A DNA stretch of 64,000 nucleotides from Streptomyces sp. GESEQ-4 (lineage in GTDB: Bacteria; Actinomycetota; Actinomycetes; Streptomycetales; Streptomycetaceae): contig NZ_JAFFSU010000011.1 in the NCBI RefSeq assembly GCF_017948455.1, positions 237,705 through 301,704 of the forward strand, read 5' to 3'. The position numbers and the translations under genes are program-made. Under the pieces are notes generated by a model. The model ran no database searches. It saw nothing but the letters and a program-made list of their open reading frames with translations, and was not told the origin of the DNA. Positions within the stretch are counted from its first letter, which is position 1. Each line of letters opens with the position of its first letter. Positions 9,745 through 18,647 of this stretch are shown here, piece after piece.

Positions 9745-10251
9745 TCAGCTCGCACCCCCACTACCGGCGCCGGGTCTGGGGTGGTCCCCGCCGCGGATCT
9801 GGTCGACGGCGTGCGCCAACAGCGGCTGCAGGACGGCCAGTCCGTCCCTCACCCCGCCGGTGGACCCGGGCAGGTTCACGATCAGCGTCCGCCCGGCCAC
9901 CCCGGCCAGACCGCGGGAGAGCGCCGCCGTCGGCACCTTCTCCCGTCCGAACGCACGGATGGCCTCCGCGATGCCCGGCACCTCGTGGTCGATCACCCTG
10001 CGGGTCGCCTCGGGTGTGCGGTCGGTGGGCGAGATGCCGGTGCCGCCGGTGGTGACGATGGCGTCATAGCCGGCCTCGACGCCCGCGCGCAGGGCGGCCT
10101 CCACCGGGTCGCCGTCGGGGACGACCTGCGGGCCGTCGACCGCGAAGCCGAAGCCCTTGAGGCCGTCGGCGATCAGTGGGCCGCCCTTGTCCTCGTAGAC
10201 CCCGGCGGCCGCCCTGTTGGAGGCGGTGACCACAAGAGCGCGGTACGTCAT
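9745..10251 (-). CDS. moaB: MoaB/MogA family molybdenum cofactor biosynthesis protein
   Basis: A 168-residue molybdopterin adenylyltransferase-type protein that activates molybdopterin for metal insertion. The N-terminal ALVVTASNRAAAGVYEDKGG, the central IVTTGGTGISPTDRTPEA loop and NLPGSTGGVRDGL are the family signatures. The ATG at 10251 overlaps the moaC stop as ATGA, so translation is coupled. It is 20 bases upstream of rimJ. Whether it is the functional adenylyltransferase (MogA) or the MoaB paralogue cannot be decided from sequence. Confidence 0.9.
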   Translation of the reverse strand: MTYRALVVTASNRAAAGVYEDKGGPLIADGLKGFGFAVDGPQVVPDGDPVEAALRAGVEAGYDAIVTTGGTGISPTDRTPEATRRVIDHEVPGIAEAIRAFGREKVPTAALSRGLAGVAGRTLIVNLPGSTGGVRDGLAVLQPLLAHAVDQIRGGDHPRPGAGSGGAS

Positions 10252-10760
10252 GTCCGGCTCCAGTCGCCCGACTTGCCGCCCGTCTTCTCCTCCACCCGTA
10301 CGTCCGTGATGACCGCTCCCTTGTCGACCGCCTTGACCATGTCGATCACGGTGAGCGCGGCGACGGAGACCGCGGTGAGCGCCTCCATCTCGACGCCCGT
10401 GCGGTCCGTCGTCTTCACGGTGGCCAGGATCTCCACGGCGTCGTCCGCGACCGACAGATCCAGTTTCACACCCGACACCGACAACGGGTGGCACAGCGGG
10501 ATCAGATCCGGCGTGCGCTTGGCACCCATGATGCCCGCGATCCGCGCGGTGGCCAGGGCGTCCCCCTTGGGAACCCCCTCGCCGCGCAGCAGCTCGACCA
10601 CGCGGGGCGATACGAGGACGCGGCCGCTGGCACGGGCGGTGCGCGCGGTCACGTCCTTTCCGGATACGTCGACCATGCGCGCGGCGCCCGCGTCGTCAAT
10701 GTGCGTCAGTCGGTCCTGCACAGAGGGTCCGGGGGTCTCCCCCCGGGAAGGCACAGTCAT
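10248..10760 (-). CDS. moaC: Cyclic pyranopterin monophosphate synthase MoaC
   Basis: A 170-residue enzyme of molybdenum cofactor synthesis that converts the cyclic GTP intermediate to cyclic pyranopterin monophosphate after MoaA. Family motifs are ARMVDVSGKD, GIMGAKRTPDLIPLCHPL, VEMEALTAVSVAAL and DMVKAVDKG, including the conserved HPL and the DxxKxxD catalytic residues. The ATG at 10760 gives a normal length; a longer form starting at 10823 would add 21 atypical residues. moaA is not in the window. Confidence 0.92.
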   Translation of the reverse strand: MTVPSRGETPGPSVQDRLTHIDDAGAARMVDVSGKDVTARTARASGRVLVSPRVVELLRGEGVPKGDALATARIAGIMGAKRTPDLIPLCHPLSVSGVKLDLSVADDAVEILATVKTTDRTGVEMEALTAVSVAALTVIDMVKAVDKGAVITDVRVEEKTGGKSGDWSRT

Positions 10761-10844
10761 GGCGTGTGGCGCTCCCGGTCCGGGCCCGCCGCGGTACGGC
10801 GCCGGGCCAGTTGTGCGCGACACGGTACCCCCAACCTGGGGCGC

Positions 10845-12167
10845 TCAGCGGAGCAGGACCACCTCGACCTCGGCTCCGGGCTCGACGGACTCCGTGTCCT
10901 CGGGGACCACGATCAGCGCGTCCGCGTGTGCGAGGGCCGCGACCAGGTGGGATCCGGCCCCGCCGACGGGGGTCACCTCGCCGTCGGCGTACGTCCCGCG
11001 CAGGAACTGTCTGCGCCCCTTCGGCGAGGTCAGCGCCTCGTCGGCGGTGAGCGTGGCCCGGGTGGTGGGCCGGTGGACGTCGTCGAGGCCCATGAGGGTG
11101 CGGATCGCGGGGCGGACGAACAGCTCGAAGGAGACGTACGACGACACCGGGTTGCCGGGGAGTGCCAGCAGCGGGGTGTGGTCGGGGCCGATGGAGCCGA
11201 AGCCCTGGGGCTTGCCGGGCTGCATGGCGAGCTTGCGGAAGTCGATTCCGCTGCCCGCCTCGTCCTCGTCCCCGACGTGCGACAGCGCCTCCTTGACGAC
11301 GTCGTACGCGCCGACGCTCACCCCGCCCGTGGTGACCATGAGGTCGGCGCGGACGAGCTGGTCCTCGATGGTGGACCGGAGCGTCTCGGCGTCGTCGGCG
11401 ACGGCGCCCACCCGGTAGGCGATGGCGCCGGCGTCACGGGCGCAGGCGGTGAGGGCGAAGCTGTTGGAGTCGTAGATCTGGCCGCTGCCGAGCTCCTGGT
11501 CGGGCTGGACGAGTTCGCTGCCGGTGGACAGGACGACCACGCGCGGGCGCGGGCGCACGCGTACCGAGCCGCGTCCGATGGCGGCGAGCAGCGCGATCTG
11601 CGGCGGACCGAGGACGGTGCCGGCTTCCAGGGCGCGGTCGCCGGCCTTCACATCGCTGCCCATCGCGCGTACGTGCGCGCGTGCCTCGGCCGACCGGTAC
11701 ACCTGCACCTGCCCGTCGGCGCCCGTGGGGGCCAGGCTGCGTGCGCGCATCCCGGTCACCGGGCCTTCACCGAGGCCTCCGTCGGTCCACTCCACGGGGA
11801 CGACGGTCTCCGCGCCGGGCGGCAGCGGGGCGCCGGTCATGATGCGGGCGGCCTGTCCGGGCCCCACCTGGAGCAGCTCGGCCTGGCCCGCCGCGACGTC
11901 CCCGACGACCTCCAGGACCGCCGGGAACTCCTCGCTCGCGCCCGCGACATCCGCGACCCGCACCGCGTACCCGTCCATGGAGCTGTTGTCGAACGGCGGC
12001 AGGGACACCGGCACCGTGACGTCCTCGACCAGGACGCAGCCCTGGGCGTCGAGGAGTTGCAGCTCGATGGGTTCCAGGGGGCGGACGGTGGCGAGGATGT
12101 CCTCCAAGTGCTCGTCCACCGACCAGAGGTGGTCCTGACCGGCGGTGCGGGGCGCGGCGCTGCTCAA
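10845..12167 (-). CDS. glp: MoeA/gephyrin-like molybdopterin molybdotransferase (Glp-type)
   Basis: A 440-residue MoeA-family protein. Residues about 17-190 form MoeA_N with the signature PPFDNSSMDGYAVR; the MoCF-binding domain includes VVVLSTGSEL, VTTGGVSVGAYD and LALPGNPVSSYVSFELF; MoeA_C follows. The start is a TTG six bases after the galU stop, with GAGGAG contributed by the end of galU, so it is cotranscribed. In corynebacteria the homologue in this neighbourhood, Glp, has moved to cell division by binding the SepX-like receptor GLPR. With moaC and moaB adjacent here, a molybdenum cofactor role, a division role, or both are possible. moeA is an alternative symbol. Confidence 0.88.
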   Translation of the reverse strand: MSSAAPRTAGQDHLWSVDEHLEDILATVRPLEPIELQLLDAQGCVLVEDVTVPVSLPPFDNSSMDGYAVRVADVAGASEEFPAVLEVVGDVAAGQAELLQVGPGQAARIMTGAPLPPGAETVVPVEWTDGGLGEGPVTGMRARSLAPTGADGQVQVYRSAEARAHVRAMGSDVKAGDRALEAGTVLGPPQIALLAAIGRGSVRVRPRPRVVVLSTGSELVQPDQELGSGQIYDSNSFALTACARDAGAIAYRVGAVADDAETLRSTIEDQLVRADLMVTTGGVSVGAYDVVKEALSHVGDEDEAGSGIDFRKLAMQPGKPQGFGSIGPDHTPLLALPGNPVSSYVSFELFVRPAIRTLMGLDDVHRPTTRATLTADEALTSPKGRRQFLRGTYADGEVTPVGGAGSHLVAALAHADALIVVPEDTESVEPGAEVEVVLLR

Positions 12168-12172
12168 CGTTG

Positions 12173-13075
12173 CTACATCTCCTCGGCTACGTAACTGCGA
12201 AGCCAGGTCCGGAAGTCCGGTCCCAGGTCTTCACGTTCGCACGCGAGTCTGACAATGGCACGCAGATAGTCGCCGCGGTCGCCGGTGTCATAGCGGCGGC
12301 CCTTGAAGACGACGCCGTGCACCGGGCCGCCGACCTTCTCGTCCTGCGAGAGCTGCTGGAGGGCGTCGGTGAGCTGGATCTCGCCGCCGCGACCGGGCTC
12401 GGTCTTGCGCAGTATGTCGAAGACGTGCGGGTCGAGGACGTAGCGGCCGATGATGGCGTAGTTGGACGGGGCGTCGGCCGCGGTCGGCTTCTCGACCAGG
12501 TCCGACACCTTGACGACGTCGCTGTCCTCGGTGGTCTCCACGGCCGCGCAGCCGTAGAGGTGGATCTGCTCGGGCGCGACCTCCATGAGCGCGATGACGC
12601 TGCCGCCGCGCTGCTCCTGCACCTCGACCATCCGCTTGAGCAGCGGGTCGCGCGGGTCGATCAGGTCGTCGCCGAGGAGGACGGCGAAGGGCTCCTGGCC
12701 GACGTGCGGGGCCGCGCAGAGCACGGCGTGGCCGAGGCCCTTGGGGTCGCCCTGGCGCACGTAGTGCATGGTGGCGAGATCGCTGGACTCCTGCACCTTG
12801 GCGAGCCGGCTGGCGTCGCCCTTCTTCTGAAGGGCCGATTCCAGCTCGTAGTTGCGGTCGAAGTGGTCCTCGAGAGGGCGCTTGTTGCGGCCCGTGATCA
12901 TGAGGACGTCATCGAGGCCCGCGGAGGCGGCCTCCTCGACCACGTACTGGATCGCCGGCTTGTCGACGACCGGCAGCATCTCCTTGGGAGTGGCCTTGGT
13001 GGCCGGCAGGAACCGGGTACCGAGGCCCGCTGCGGGAATGACAGCCTTGCTGATCCTGGGGTGCGACTGAGTCAT
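12173..13075 (-). CDS. galU: UTP-glucose-1-phosphate uridylyltransferase
   Basis: A 300-residue nucleotidyltransferase making UDP-glucose. The N-terminal KAVIPAAGLGTRFLPATKA nucleotide loop and PKEMLPVVDKPAIQYVVEEA are diagnostic; further family motifs are VLLGDDLID and EKPTAADAPSNYAIIGRY. The ATG at 13075 is near the family N-terminus. It is first in the minus-strand run galU-glp-moaC-moaB-rimJ-sepX and divergent from the folate cyclo-ligase gene, with 84 bases between them for both promoters. Confidence 0.96.
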   Translation of the reverse strand: MTQSHPRISKAVIPAAGLGTRFLPATKATPKEMLPVVDKPAIQYVVEEAASAGLDDVLMITGRNKRPLEDHFDRNYELESALQKKGDASRLAKVQESSDLATMHYVRQGDPKGLGHAVLCAAPHVGQEPFAVLLGDDLIDPRDPLLKRMVEVQEQRGGSVIALMEVAPEQIHLYGCAAVETTEDSDVVKVSDLVEKPTAADAPSNYAIIGRYVLDPHVFDILRKTEPGRGGEIQLTDALQQLSQDEKVGGPVHGVVFKGRRYDTGDRGDYLRAIVRLACEREDLGPDFRTWLRSYVAEEM

Positions 13076-13159
13076 GCCCGCAACCTTATCCGGTGCCTTT
13101 GTGGAGAATCTGCGGCTCCGGTTAATTGGCTCTCATATGAGCGCAATAGAAGGGTACGG

Positions 13160-13789
13160 GTGCGACCTTTGAGTCACATCGGACGTCCGGCTGAGCCTGA
13201 CAAGCGAACGTTGCGGCGCGGGTTCATCTCGGTGAGAAGCAGGTTGACGGCGGATGACCTGCGAGAAGCCGCCGAGGCTCTGGGCGAGCGCGCGCTCGAG
13301 CTGCCCGAGCTGGCACAGGCCCGGACGGTGGCTGCGTACGTCTCCGTCGGGAGCGAACCCGGAACGCTCGCGCTGCTGGACGCGCTGCGCGCGCGGGGCG
13401 TACGTGTGCTGCTCCCGGCGCTCCTGCCGGACAACGACCTGGACTGGGGCGCGTATTGCGGGGCGGACTCCCTCGCGCGCGTCCAACACGGCGGCAGAAT
13501 GGCCCTCTTCGAGCCCACCGGGGAACGCCTGGGCCCGGACGCGGTGACCGGCGCCGACGTCGTCCTGCTGCCCGGCCTGGCCGTCGACGCGCGCGGCATG
13601 CGGCTGGGGCGCGGCGGGGGGTCGTACGACCGGGTTCTCGCCCGCCTGGAGCGCGCGGGCGCGCATCCGGCGCTGGTGGTGCTGCTGTACGACTCGGAGG
13701 TCGTCGAGCGGGTTCCCGCGGAGGCTCACGACCGGCCGGTGCACGCGGTGGTGACGCCGTCGGGTGTACGTCGCTTCAGTCGGCCATGA
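13160..13789 (+). CDS. 5-formyltetrahydrofolate cyclo-ligase
   Basis: A 209-residue enzyme converting 5-formyl-THF to 5,10-methenyl-THF with ATP. Visible motifs are KRTLRRGFISVR near the N-terminus and the diagnostic PGLAVDARGMRLGRGGGSYD near the C-terminus. GTG at 13160 is chosen because AGAAGGG ends five bases upstream; a TTG at 13169 is possible. The gene is divergent from galU, as in other actinobacteria around glp, and ends just before a palindromic terminator. Confidence 0.92.
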   Translation: MRPLSHIGRPAEPDKRTLRRGFISVRSRLTADDLREAAEALGERALELPELAQARTVAAYVSVGSEPGTLALLDALRARGVRVLLPALLPDNDLDWGAYCGADSLARVQHGGRMALFEPTGERLGPDAVTGADVVLLPGLAVDARGMRLGRGGGSYDRVLARLERAGAHPALVVLLYDSEVVERVPAEAHDRPVHAVVTPSGVRRFSRP

Positions 13790-13809
13790 ACGGGATCGCC
13801 CGTGAACGC

Positions 13810-13845
13810 GAAATGCCCCTCCACGCGCGCGTGGAGGGGCATTTC
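13810..13845. terminator. Perfect 36-base palindromic bidirectional terminator
   Basis: GAAATGCCCCTCCACGCG at 13810-13827 is followed directly by its exact reverse complement to 13845. The ends are AAA and TTT on each strand. It lies between two convergent genes, 20 bases after the cyclo-ligase stop and six bases after the acylase stop, so it can end both transcripts. Confidence 0.92.
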
Positions 13846-13851
13846 AGTGCC

Positions 13852-16632
13852 TCAGGGCTTCAACACCAGCGTGTCACTGGTGTTCTCCTCGACCGCCTTG
13901 TCCGAGAAGGACCAGTCCAGCAGTTCGCCCTTGGCCCATTTGTTCGTCTGGTCGGTGTAGTGGGAGCTGTAGGCGTGCCCTGACGCGCCGGTGAGATTGA
14001 TCCACTTCGACTTGTCGAGATCGCCGAGGTTGACCACCATGCGCATCGACGGCACCCAGATGACGCCGTAACCGCCGGCGGCGTTCCACCCGGTCGCGTT
14101 GACCGTCGCCTCGCCGCCGCTGAGCCTCCAGGGGCCGCGGTTGAGGGCGTACTGCAGGAAGCCGGGGCCTTCGGTGCCCAGGGTCTGGTTCTTCAGGAAC
14201 AGGCGGTGCAGCCGGCCCCAGTTCCAGGTGTCGATGTCCTTGCCGAGTTTGGCGGTCAGCTCCCAGCGGGCGTCGATCATGGCGCGCTCGAACAGCTTGT
14301 CGCGGTCGTCGGCGGCCGGGCGGGTGCCCGAGCGGGGCGTCTTCCACCAGTCGCTTTCCGGGTCGTTCATGAGATTGCGCACGACCTCGAACCAGCGGTC
14401 ACCGCCGTCCGGCTGTGCCTGGTCGGCTTCGCGCTGGCCGCACTCGCGGACCTTCTCGGTCTCGTCCGCGGGGCCGGTGGTGTTGACCGGGTCGACCCAC
14501 AGGCACTGGCCCTCGACGCGCAGTTCCTTGGGCAGCTTGTTGCCGAAGGCGAGCTTGAGGATGTTGCGCCAGACCGAGTTGAAGTAGGCGGCCGCCGCCG
14601 AGTCGGCGTCCTGGGTGTAGTCCCAGCCCTCGAGGAGCTTCTGGGCCTCGCGGACGTCCTTGTCGGCGAGGTTGATCTTCAGCAGCTGGGGCACGAGCAG
14701 TTTGGCGATCTCACTGCTGTTGTCGAGCTGCATCTGGCGCATGTCGTCGGTGGAGATCTTGCCGCCGTCGTCGATCTTCGACTGGATCAGATCGGTGATC
14801 CGCTGGCTGCGGGCGCCGTAACCCCAGTCCGTGGTCAGCGTGTAGGGGTACTCCTGATCGACGACGGCCTGGTTGGCGGTGACGATGTAGCCGCGCTGCG
14901 GGTTGAACTCAAAGGGCAGTTCGTCCTGGTCGAGGTAGCCGGTCCACTGGTACGAGGAGTCCCAGCCCGGCGCCGGGAGCCTGCCGTCGTCGCCCTTCTC
15001 GCGCGCGGGGATCTTTCCGGGCAGCGTGTAGCCGATGTTGCCCTGGGTGTCGGCGTAGACCAGGTTCTGCGAGGGCACCTCGAACAGCGCGGCCGCCTCG
15101 CGGAAGTCGTTCCAGTCGGCGGCCTTGTTCATGGCGAAGACGGCGTCCATGGTGGTGCCCGCGTCCAGGGCGGTCCAGCGCAGGGAGATGGCGTAGCCGT
15201 CCCCGCGGTCGGGGGCCGCGGCGTCGACGGTGGCCTTCTTGCCGACCTTCACCAGCTCGTCGTCGCGGTCGGACAGCAGGGGCATCCCCTGCAGGGTCTC
15301 TCCGCCCTCGATCTTCTCGTCCTGGGTCTCCCGGACGATGATCTTCTTCGGTGCGCCGCCGGCGACCTTGATGGTCTCCTCGCGCGAGGAGAACGGCTTG
15401 ACCTTGCCGTCGTACAGGTAGCCGTTACCGGTGAGTTTCTGCAGGTAGAGGTCGGTGACGTCGACGCCGGAGTTGGTCATGCCCCAGGAGATGTCCTGGT
15501 TGTGGCCGATGACGACGCCGGGCATGCCCGCGAAGGTGTAGCCGCTGACGTCGTACTGGCACTTGCTGGAGACGGAGCGGCAGTGCAGGCCCATCTGGTA
15601 CCAGACGGACGGCAGCGAGGCCGACAGGTGCGGGTCGTTGGCCAGCAGCGGCTTGCCGGTGATGGTGTGCCTGCCGGAGACGACCCAGGCGTTGGAGCCG
15701 ATGCCGTTGCCGTTCACGCCGACGGCCGTGGGGAGGTCGTCGAGGACGTCGTAGAGGCCCGTCAGCTGGGTCTGGAGGGCCGAGGAGGCCGCACCTGTCG
15801 TGCCGCCCGCCGTGGACGCCCCCGACGTGCCGCTCGCGCTGTCGCTCTGCTCGAAGGTCTCTGTGAGGTCGTCGTACTGGCCGTCCTGGACGATCGGCTT
15901 GTTCCGGCCGTACGGGTACGCCGGGTACAGGTCCTCGATCTGCTTGGGGCCCAGGCGGCTGGTCATCAGGGCGCGGTCGATCTCGTCCTGCATGTTGCCG
16001 CGCAGGTCCCAGGCCATCGCCTTCAGCCAGGCCACCGAGTCGACCGGGGTCCACTTCTCGGGCTTGTAGTCGTTGCTGAACCCGAGCGCCGCGTACTCCA
16101 GGGAGATTTCCTCGCCTTCCTTGCCTTCCAGGTAGGCGTTGACTCCCTTGGCGTACGCCTGGAGGTACTTCTTCGTGGCGGGCGACAGCTTGGTGTCGTA
16201 CTCCTCTTTCGCCACACGGTCCCAGCCGAGGGTGCGCAGGAACTCGTCGTTGTCGACCTGGCCCTTGCCGAACATCTCCGACAGGCGCCCGGAGGTCATG
16301 TGCCGGCGCACGTCCATCTCGTAGAACCGGTCCTGCGCCTGGACGTAGCCCTGCGCCATGAACAGGTCCTCGTCGGAGGAGGCGTAGATCTGCGGGATAC
16401 CGTTGCCGTCACGCTTGACGTCGACCGGTGCCGAGATGCCGTCGAGCGAGATGGAACCCTTGGTCTGCGGGAACGAGGCGCGGACGGTGCTGATGGACCA
16501 GTACCCGCCGTAGCCGACGCCTCCGACGAGGGCCAGCACGAGGACGAGGACGATCAGACGGGCTTTGCGCCCCTTCTTCCTCCGAGACTTGCCGGGCTGC
16601 TGACCCGATGAGGCGGTGGTATTGGGGGGCAT
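13852..16632 (-). CDS. Membrane-anchored penicillin-acylase family (S45) Ntn hydrolase
   Basis: A 926-residue amidohydrolase. Residues about 27-47 form a single N-terminal transmembrane anchor after a basic stretch (KSRRKKGRKAR), placing the enzyme outside the membrane. The acylase fold starts at ISAPVDVKRDGNGIPQIYA. Autocatalytic cleavage is expected at the Gly-Ser bond in GIGSNAWVVSG, making Ser313 the N-terminal nucleophile of the beta chain; a low-complexity Ser/Gly/Ala linker precedes it. Later motifs are LLANDPHLSASLPSVWYQM and GYIVTANQA. Known relatives cleave penicillins, acyl-homoserine lactones or cyclic lipopeptides; the substrate here is unknown. The ATG at 16632 is used; longer frames lack a plausible signal. 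Confidence 0.92.
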   Translation of the reverse strand: MPPNTTASSGQQPGKSRRKKGRKARLIVLVLVLALVGGVGYGGYWSISTVRASFPQTKGSISLDGISAPVDVKRDGNGIPQIYASSDEDLFMAQGYVQAQDRFYEMDVRRHMTSGRLSEMFGKGQVDNDEFLRTLGWDRVAKEEYDTKLSPATKKYLQAYAKGVNAYLEGKEGEEISLEYAALGFSNDYKPEKWTPVDSVAWLKAMAWDLRGNMQDEIDRALMTSRLGPKQIEDLYPAYPYGRNKPIVQDGQYDDLTETFEQSDSASGTSGASTAGGTTGAASSALQTQLTGLYDVLDDLPTAVGVNGNGIGSNAWVVSGRHTITGKPLLANDPHLSASLPSVWYQMGLHCRSVSSKCQYDVSGYTFAGMPGVVIGHNQDISWGMTNSGVDVTDLYLQKLTGNGYLYDGKVKPFSSREETIKVAGGAPKKIIVRETQDEKIEGGETLQGMPLLSDRDDELVKVGKKATVDAAAPDRGDGYAISLRWTALDAGTTMDAVFAMNKAADWNDFREAAALFEVPSQNLVYADTQGNIGYTLPGKIPAREKGDDGRLPAPGWDSSYQWTGYLDQDELPFEFNPQRGYIVTANQAVVDQEYPYTLTTDWGYGARSQRITDLIQSKIDDGGKISTDDMRQMQLDNSSEIAKLLVPQLLKINLADKDVREAQKLLEGWDYTQDADSAAAAYFNSVWRNILKLAFGNKLPKELRVEGQCLWVDPVNTTGPADETEKVRECGQREADQAQPDGGDRWFEVVRNLMNDPESDWWKTPRSGTRPAADDRDKLFERAMIDARWELTAKLGKDIDTWNWGRLHRLFLKNQTLGTEGPGFLQYALNRGPWRLSGGEATVNATGWNAAGGYGVIWVPSMRMVVNLGDLDKSKWINLTGASGHAYSSHYTDQTNKWAKGELLDWSFSDKAVEENTSDTLVLKP

Positions 16633-16776
16633 CGCTGTCCTTGCTGTCCTTACGCGAGCGGCAGGGCCGGCTGTCCTTTTGAATGAGCGCTGGAGCAACC
16701 ATAGGCGCAGGGCCCGGCGCCCCTTGACGCGGAGTGGGCAACCGGGACGGACGGGCGTTCGATCCCACCCCCGGAA

Positions 16777-16794
16777 CGTCAAGAAATCGTCAAG
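16777..16794. repeat. 11-base-period direct repeat in the acylase/antiporter intergenic region
   Basis: CGTCAAG occurs at 16777-16783 and 16788-16794, one helical turn apart. Tandem heptamers at 11-base period are a frequent binding pattern for OmpR-type regulators; PhoP sites have this spacing but a different core. It lies between the divergent acylase and antiporter genes. Confidence 0.35.
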
Positions 16795-16909
16795 AGTTAG
16801 GTAAGGTAACGAAGTACCTGGACGCGAAGCACCGTGCCTTCGTGTCAGATGTACATGAGCCCATGCCCACGCGCGCGTGCCGTGCGTGAGCCAGGAAAGG
16901 GAACGGCCG

Positions 16910-18415
16910 CTGACAGTCCACGATCTCAACGAACTTCTACTCGTCTGCTCGCTCGTCCTGCTCGTCGCCGTCGCAGCGGTCCGGATCTCCTCGCGCAGCG
17001 GGCTCCCCGGCCTGCTCGTCTACCTGGGCATCGGCGTCCTCATGGGCCAGGACGGCATCGGCGACATCCACTTCAACGATGCCGAGCTGACGCAGGTGAT
17101 CGGCTATGCGGCGCTGGTGGTGATCCTCGCCGAGGGCGGTCTCGGCACGAAGTGGAAAGAGATCAAGCCCGCCCTGCCGGCCGCCACCATGCTGGCGCTC
17201 GTCGGGGTCGCGGTCAGCGTCGGGATCACAGCGACGGCCGCGCACTATCTCATCGGTCTTGAGTGGCGTCAGGCACTGATCATCGGCGCGGTGGTGTCGT
17301 CCACGGACGCGGCGGCCGTCTTCTCGGTGCTGCGGAAAATCCCCCTCCCCGCGCGCGTGACGGGCACGCTGGAGGCCGAGTCCGGCTTCAACGACGCTCC
17401 CGTGGTCATTCTGGTGCTCGCTTTCTCCACGGCGGGACCGATCGAGCACTGGTACGTGCTGGTGGGCGAGATACTCCTGGAACTGGCCATCGGCGCGGCC
17501 ATCGGTCTCGCGGTGGGCTGGCTGGGCTCCTGGGGGCTCAGGCATGTGGCGCTGCCCGCCTCCGGCCTCTACCCGATCGCCGTCATCGCCATCGCCGTCA
17601 CGGCGTACGCGGCGGGCGCCATGGCCCACGGCAGCGGGTTCCTCGGTGTGTACCTCGCCTCGATGGTCATGGGCAACGCGAAGCTGCCGCACTGGCCCGC
17701 CACCCGCGGGTTCGCCGACGGGCTCGGCTGGATCGCGCAGATCGGCATGTTCGTCCTGCTCGGCCTGCTGGTCACCCCGCACGAGCTGGGCGACGACATC
17801 GTGCCCGCGCTGGTCATCGGGCTGGTGCTGACCGTGGTCGCGCGTCCGCTGAGCGTGGTGCTGTGCCTGGTGCCGTTCCGGGTGCCGTGGACGGAGCAGG
17901 CGCTGATGTCCTGGGCCGGGCTGCGCGGCGCCGTGCCCATCATCCTGGCGACGATCCCCATGGTGGAGGGCGTCGAGGCCAGCCGCCGTATCTTCAACAT
18001 CGTCTTCGTCCTGGTCGTCGTCTACACCCTGATCCAGGGGCCGACGCTGCCGTGGCTGGCCCGCAAGCTGCATCTGGGCAAGGAGGCCGAGGCCGCCGAC
18101 CTCGGCATCGAGTCGGCGCCGCTGGAGCGGCTGCGCGGGCATCTGCTGTCCCTGTCGATCCCCGAGGGGTCGAAGATGCACGGCGTGGAGATCAACGAGC
18201 TGCGGCTGCCGGCCGGTGCCGCCGTCACACTCGTCGTACGCGACGGGAAATCGTTCGTTCCGCTGCCGACGACCGTGCTGCGACGCGGGGACGAACTACT
18301 CGTGGTCGCTACCGACCCCGTCCGGGACGCCGCGGAGCGGCGGCTGCGTGCGGTGGGGCACGGCGGCAAGCTGGCCGGATGGCTGGGGACCAACGGCGAC
18401 AACAATCACAGGTGA
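16910..18415 (+). CDS. NhaP2/CvrA-type potassium/proton antiporter with C-terminal RCK_C domain
   Basis: About 501 residues with 12-13 hydrophobic segments up to residue about 385, including the exchanger motifs GLPGLLVYLGIGVLMG, SSTDAAAVF and ESGFNDAPVV. A soluble tail (about 410-495) resembles the TrkA-C/RCK_C ligand domain (IPEGSKMHGVEINELRLP, RRGDELLVVATD). It should exchange K+ or Na+ for H+ at the cell membrane. The start is uncertain: AGGAAAGGGA sits seven bases before a CTG at 16910, giving LTVHDLNELLL, which fits the fold; GTG codons at 16877 and 16886 are alternatives without a ribosome binding site. Confidence 0.88.
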   Translation: MTVHDLNELLLVCSLVLLVAVAAVRISSRSGLPGLLVYLGIGVLMGQDGIGDIHFNDAELTQVIGYAALVVILAEGGLGTKWKEIKPALPAATMLALVGVAVSVGITATAAHYLIGLEWRQALIIGAVVSSTDAAAVFSVLRKIPLPARVTGTLEAESGFNDAPVVILVLAFSTAGPIEHWYVLVGEILLELAIGAAIGLAVGWLGSWGLRHVALPASGLYPIAVIAIAVTAYAAGAMAHGSGFLGVYLASMVMGNAKLPHWPATRGFADGLGWIAQIGMFVLLGLLVTPHELGDDIVPALVIGLVLTVVARPLSVVLCLVPFRVPWTEQALMSWAGLRGAVPIILATIPMVEGVEASRRIFNIVFVLVVVYTLIQGPTLPWLARKLHLGKEAEAADLGIESAPLERLRGHLLSLSIPEGSKMHGVEINELRLPAGAAVTLVVRDGKSFVPLPTTVLRRGDELLVVATDPVRDAAERRLRAVGHGGKLAGWLGTNGDNNHR

Positions 18416-18599
18416 ACGCCACCATGGTGCTCACTTTCACAGGTGCGTCAGTCACTGATCCCTGTACGATGAAGGCGCACTTTGATCGAACCACCTCTGT
18501 CTGACGCAGAGCTGGCGCGACCGTATGGCGGCCGTGACGCCCCCGCAGTGGGCGCCGGTATCTACCGCAGTTCCGCGCAAGAGGACAGCTCTCGGCGCC

Positions 18600-18617
18600 G
18601 CCCCCACCTGTGGGGGC
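18600..18617 (+). promoter_or_regulatory. Leader hairpin before the MFS transporter gene
   Basis: GCCCCCAC at 18600-18607 is complementary to GTGGGGGC at 18610-18617, with a minimal loop. It ends 16 bases before the GAAAGG ribosome binding site, so in the transcript it would sit close to the initiation region. It may be an attenuator or simply a stabilising hairpin. Confidence 0.35.
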
Positions 18618-18647
18618 GCGCTACCAGGCGGCAGAAAGGCACGGACC

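Noticed and set aside
16777..16794. PhoP box
   Set aside because: The 11-base period fits but the heptamer CGTCAAG differs from the GTTCACC core, so it is reported only as a repeat.
13852..16929. Acylase start at 16929
   Set aside because: It would put about 99 residues without signal or domain in front of the basic region and membrane anchor; the ATG at 16632 gives the normal architecture.
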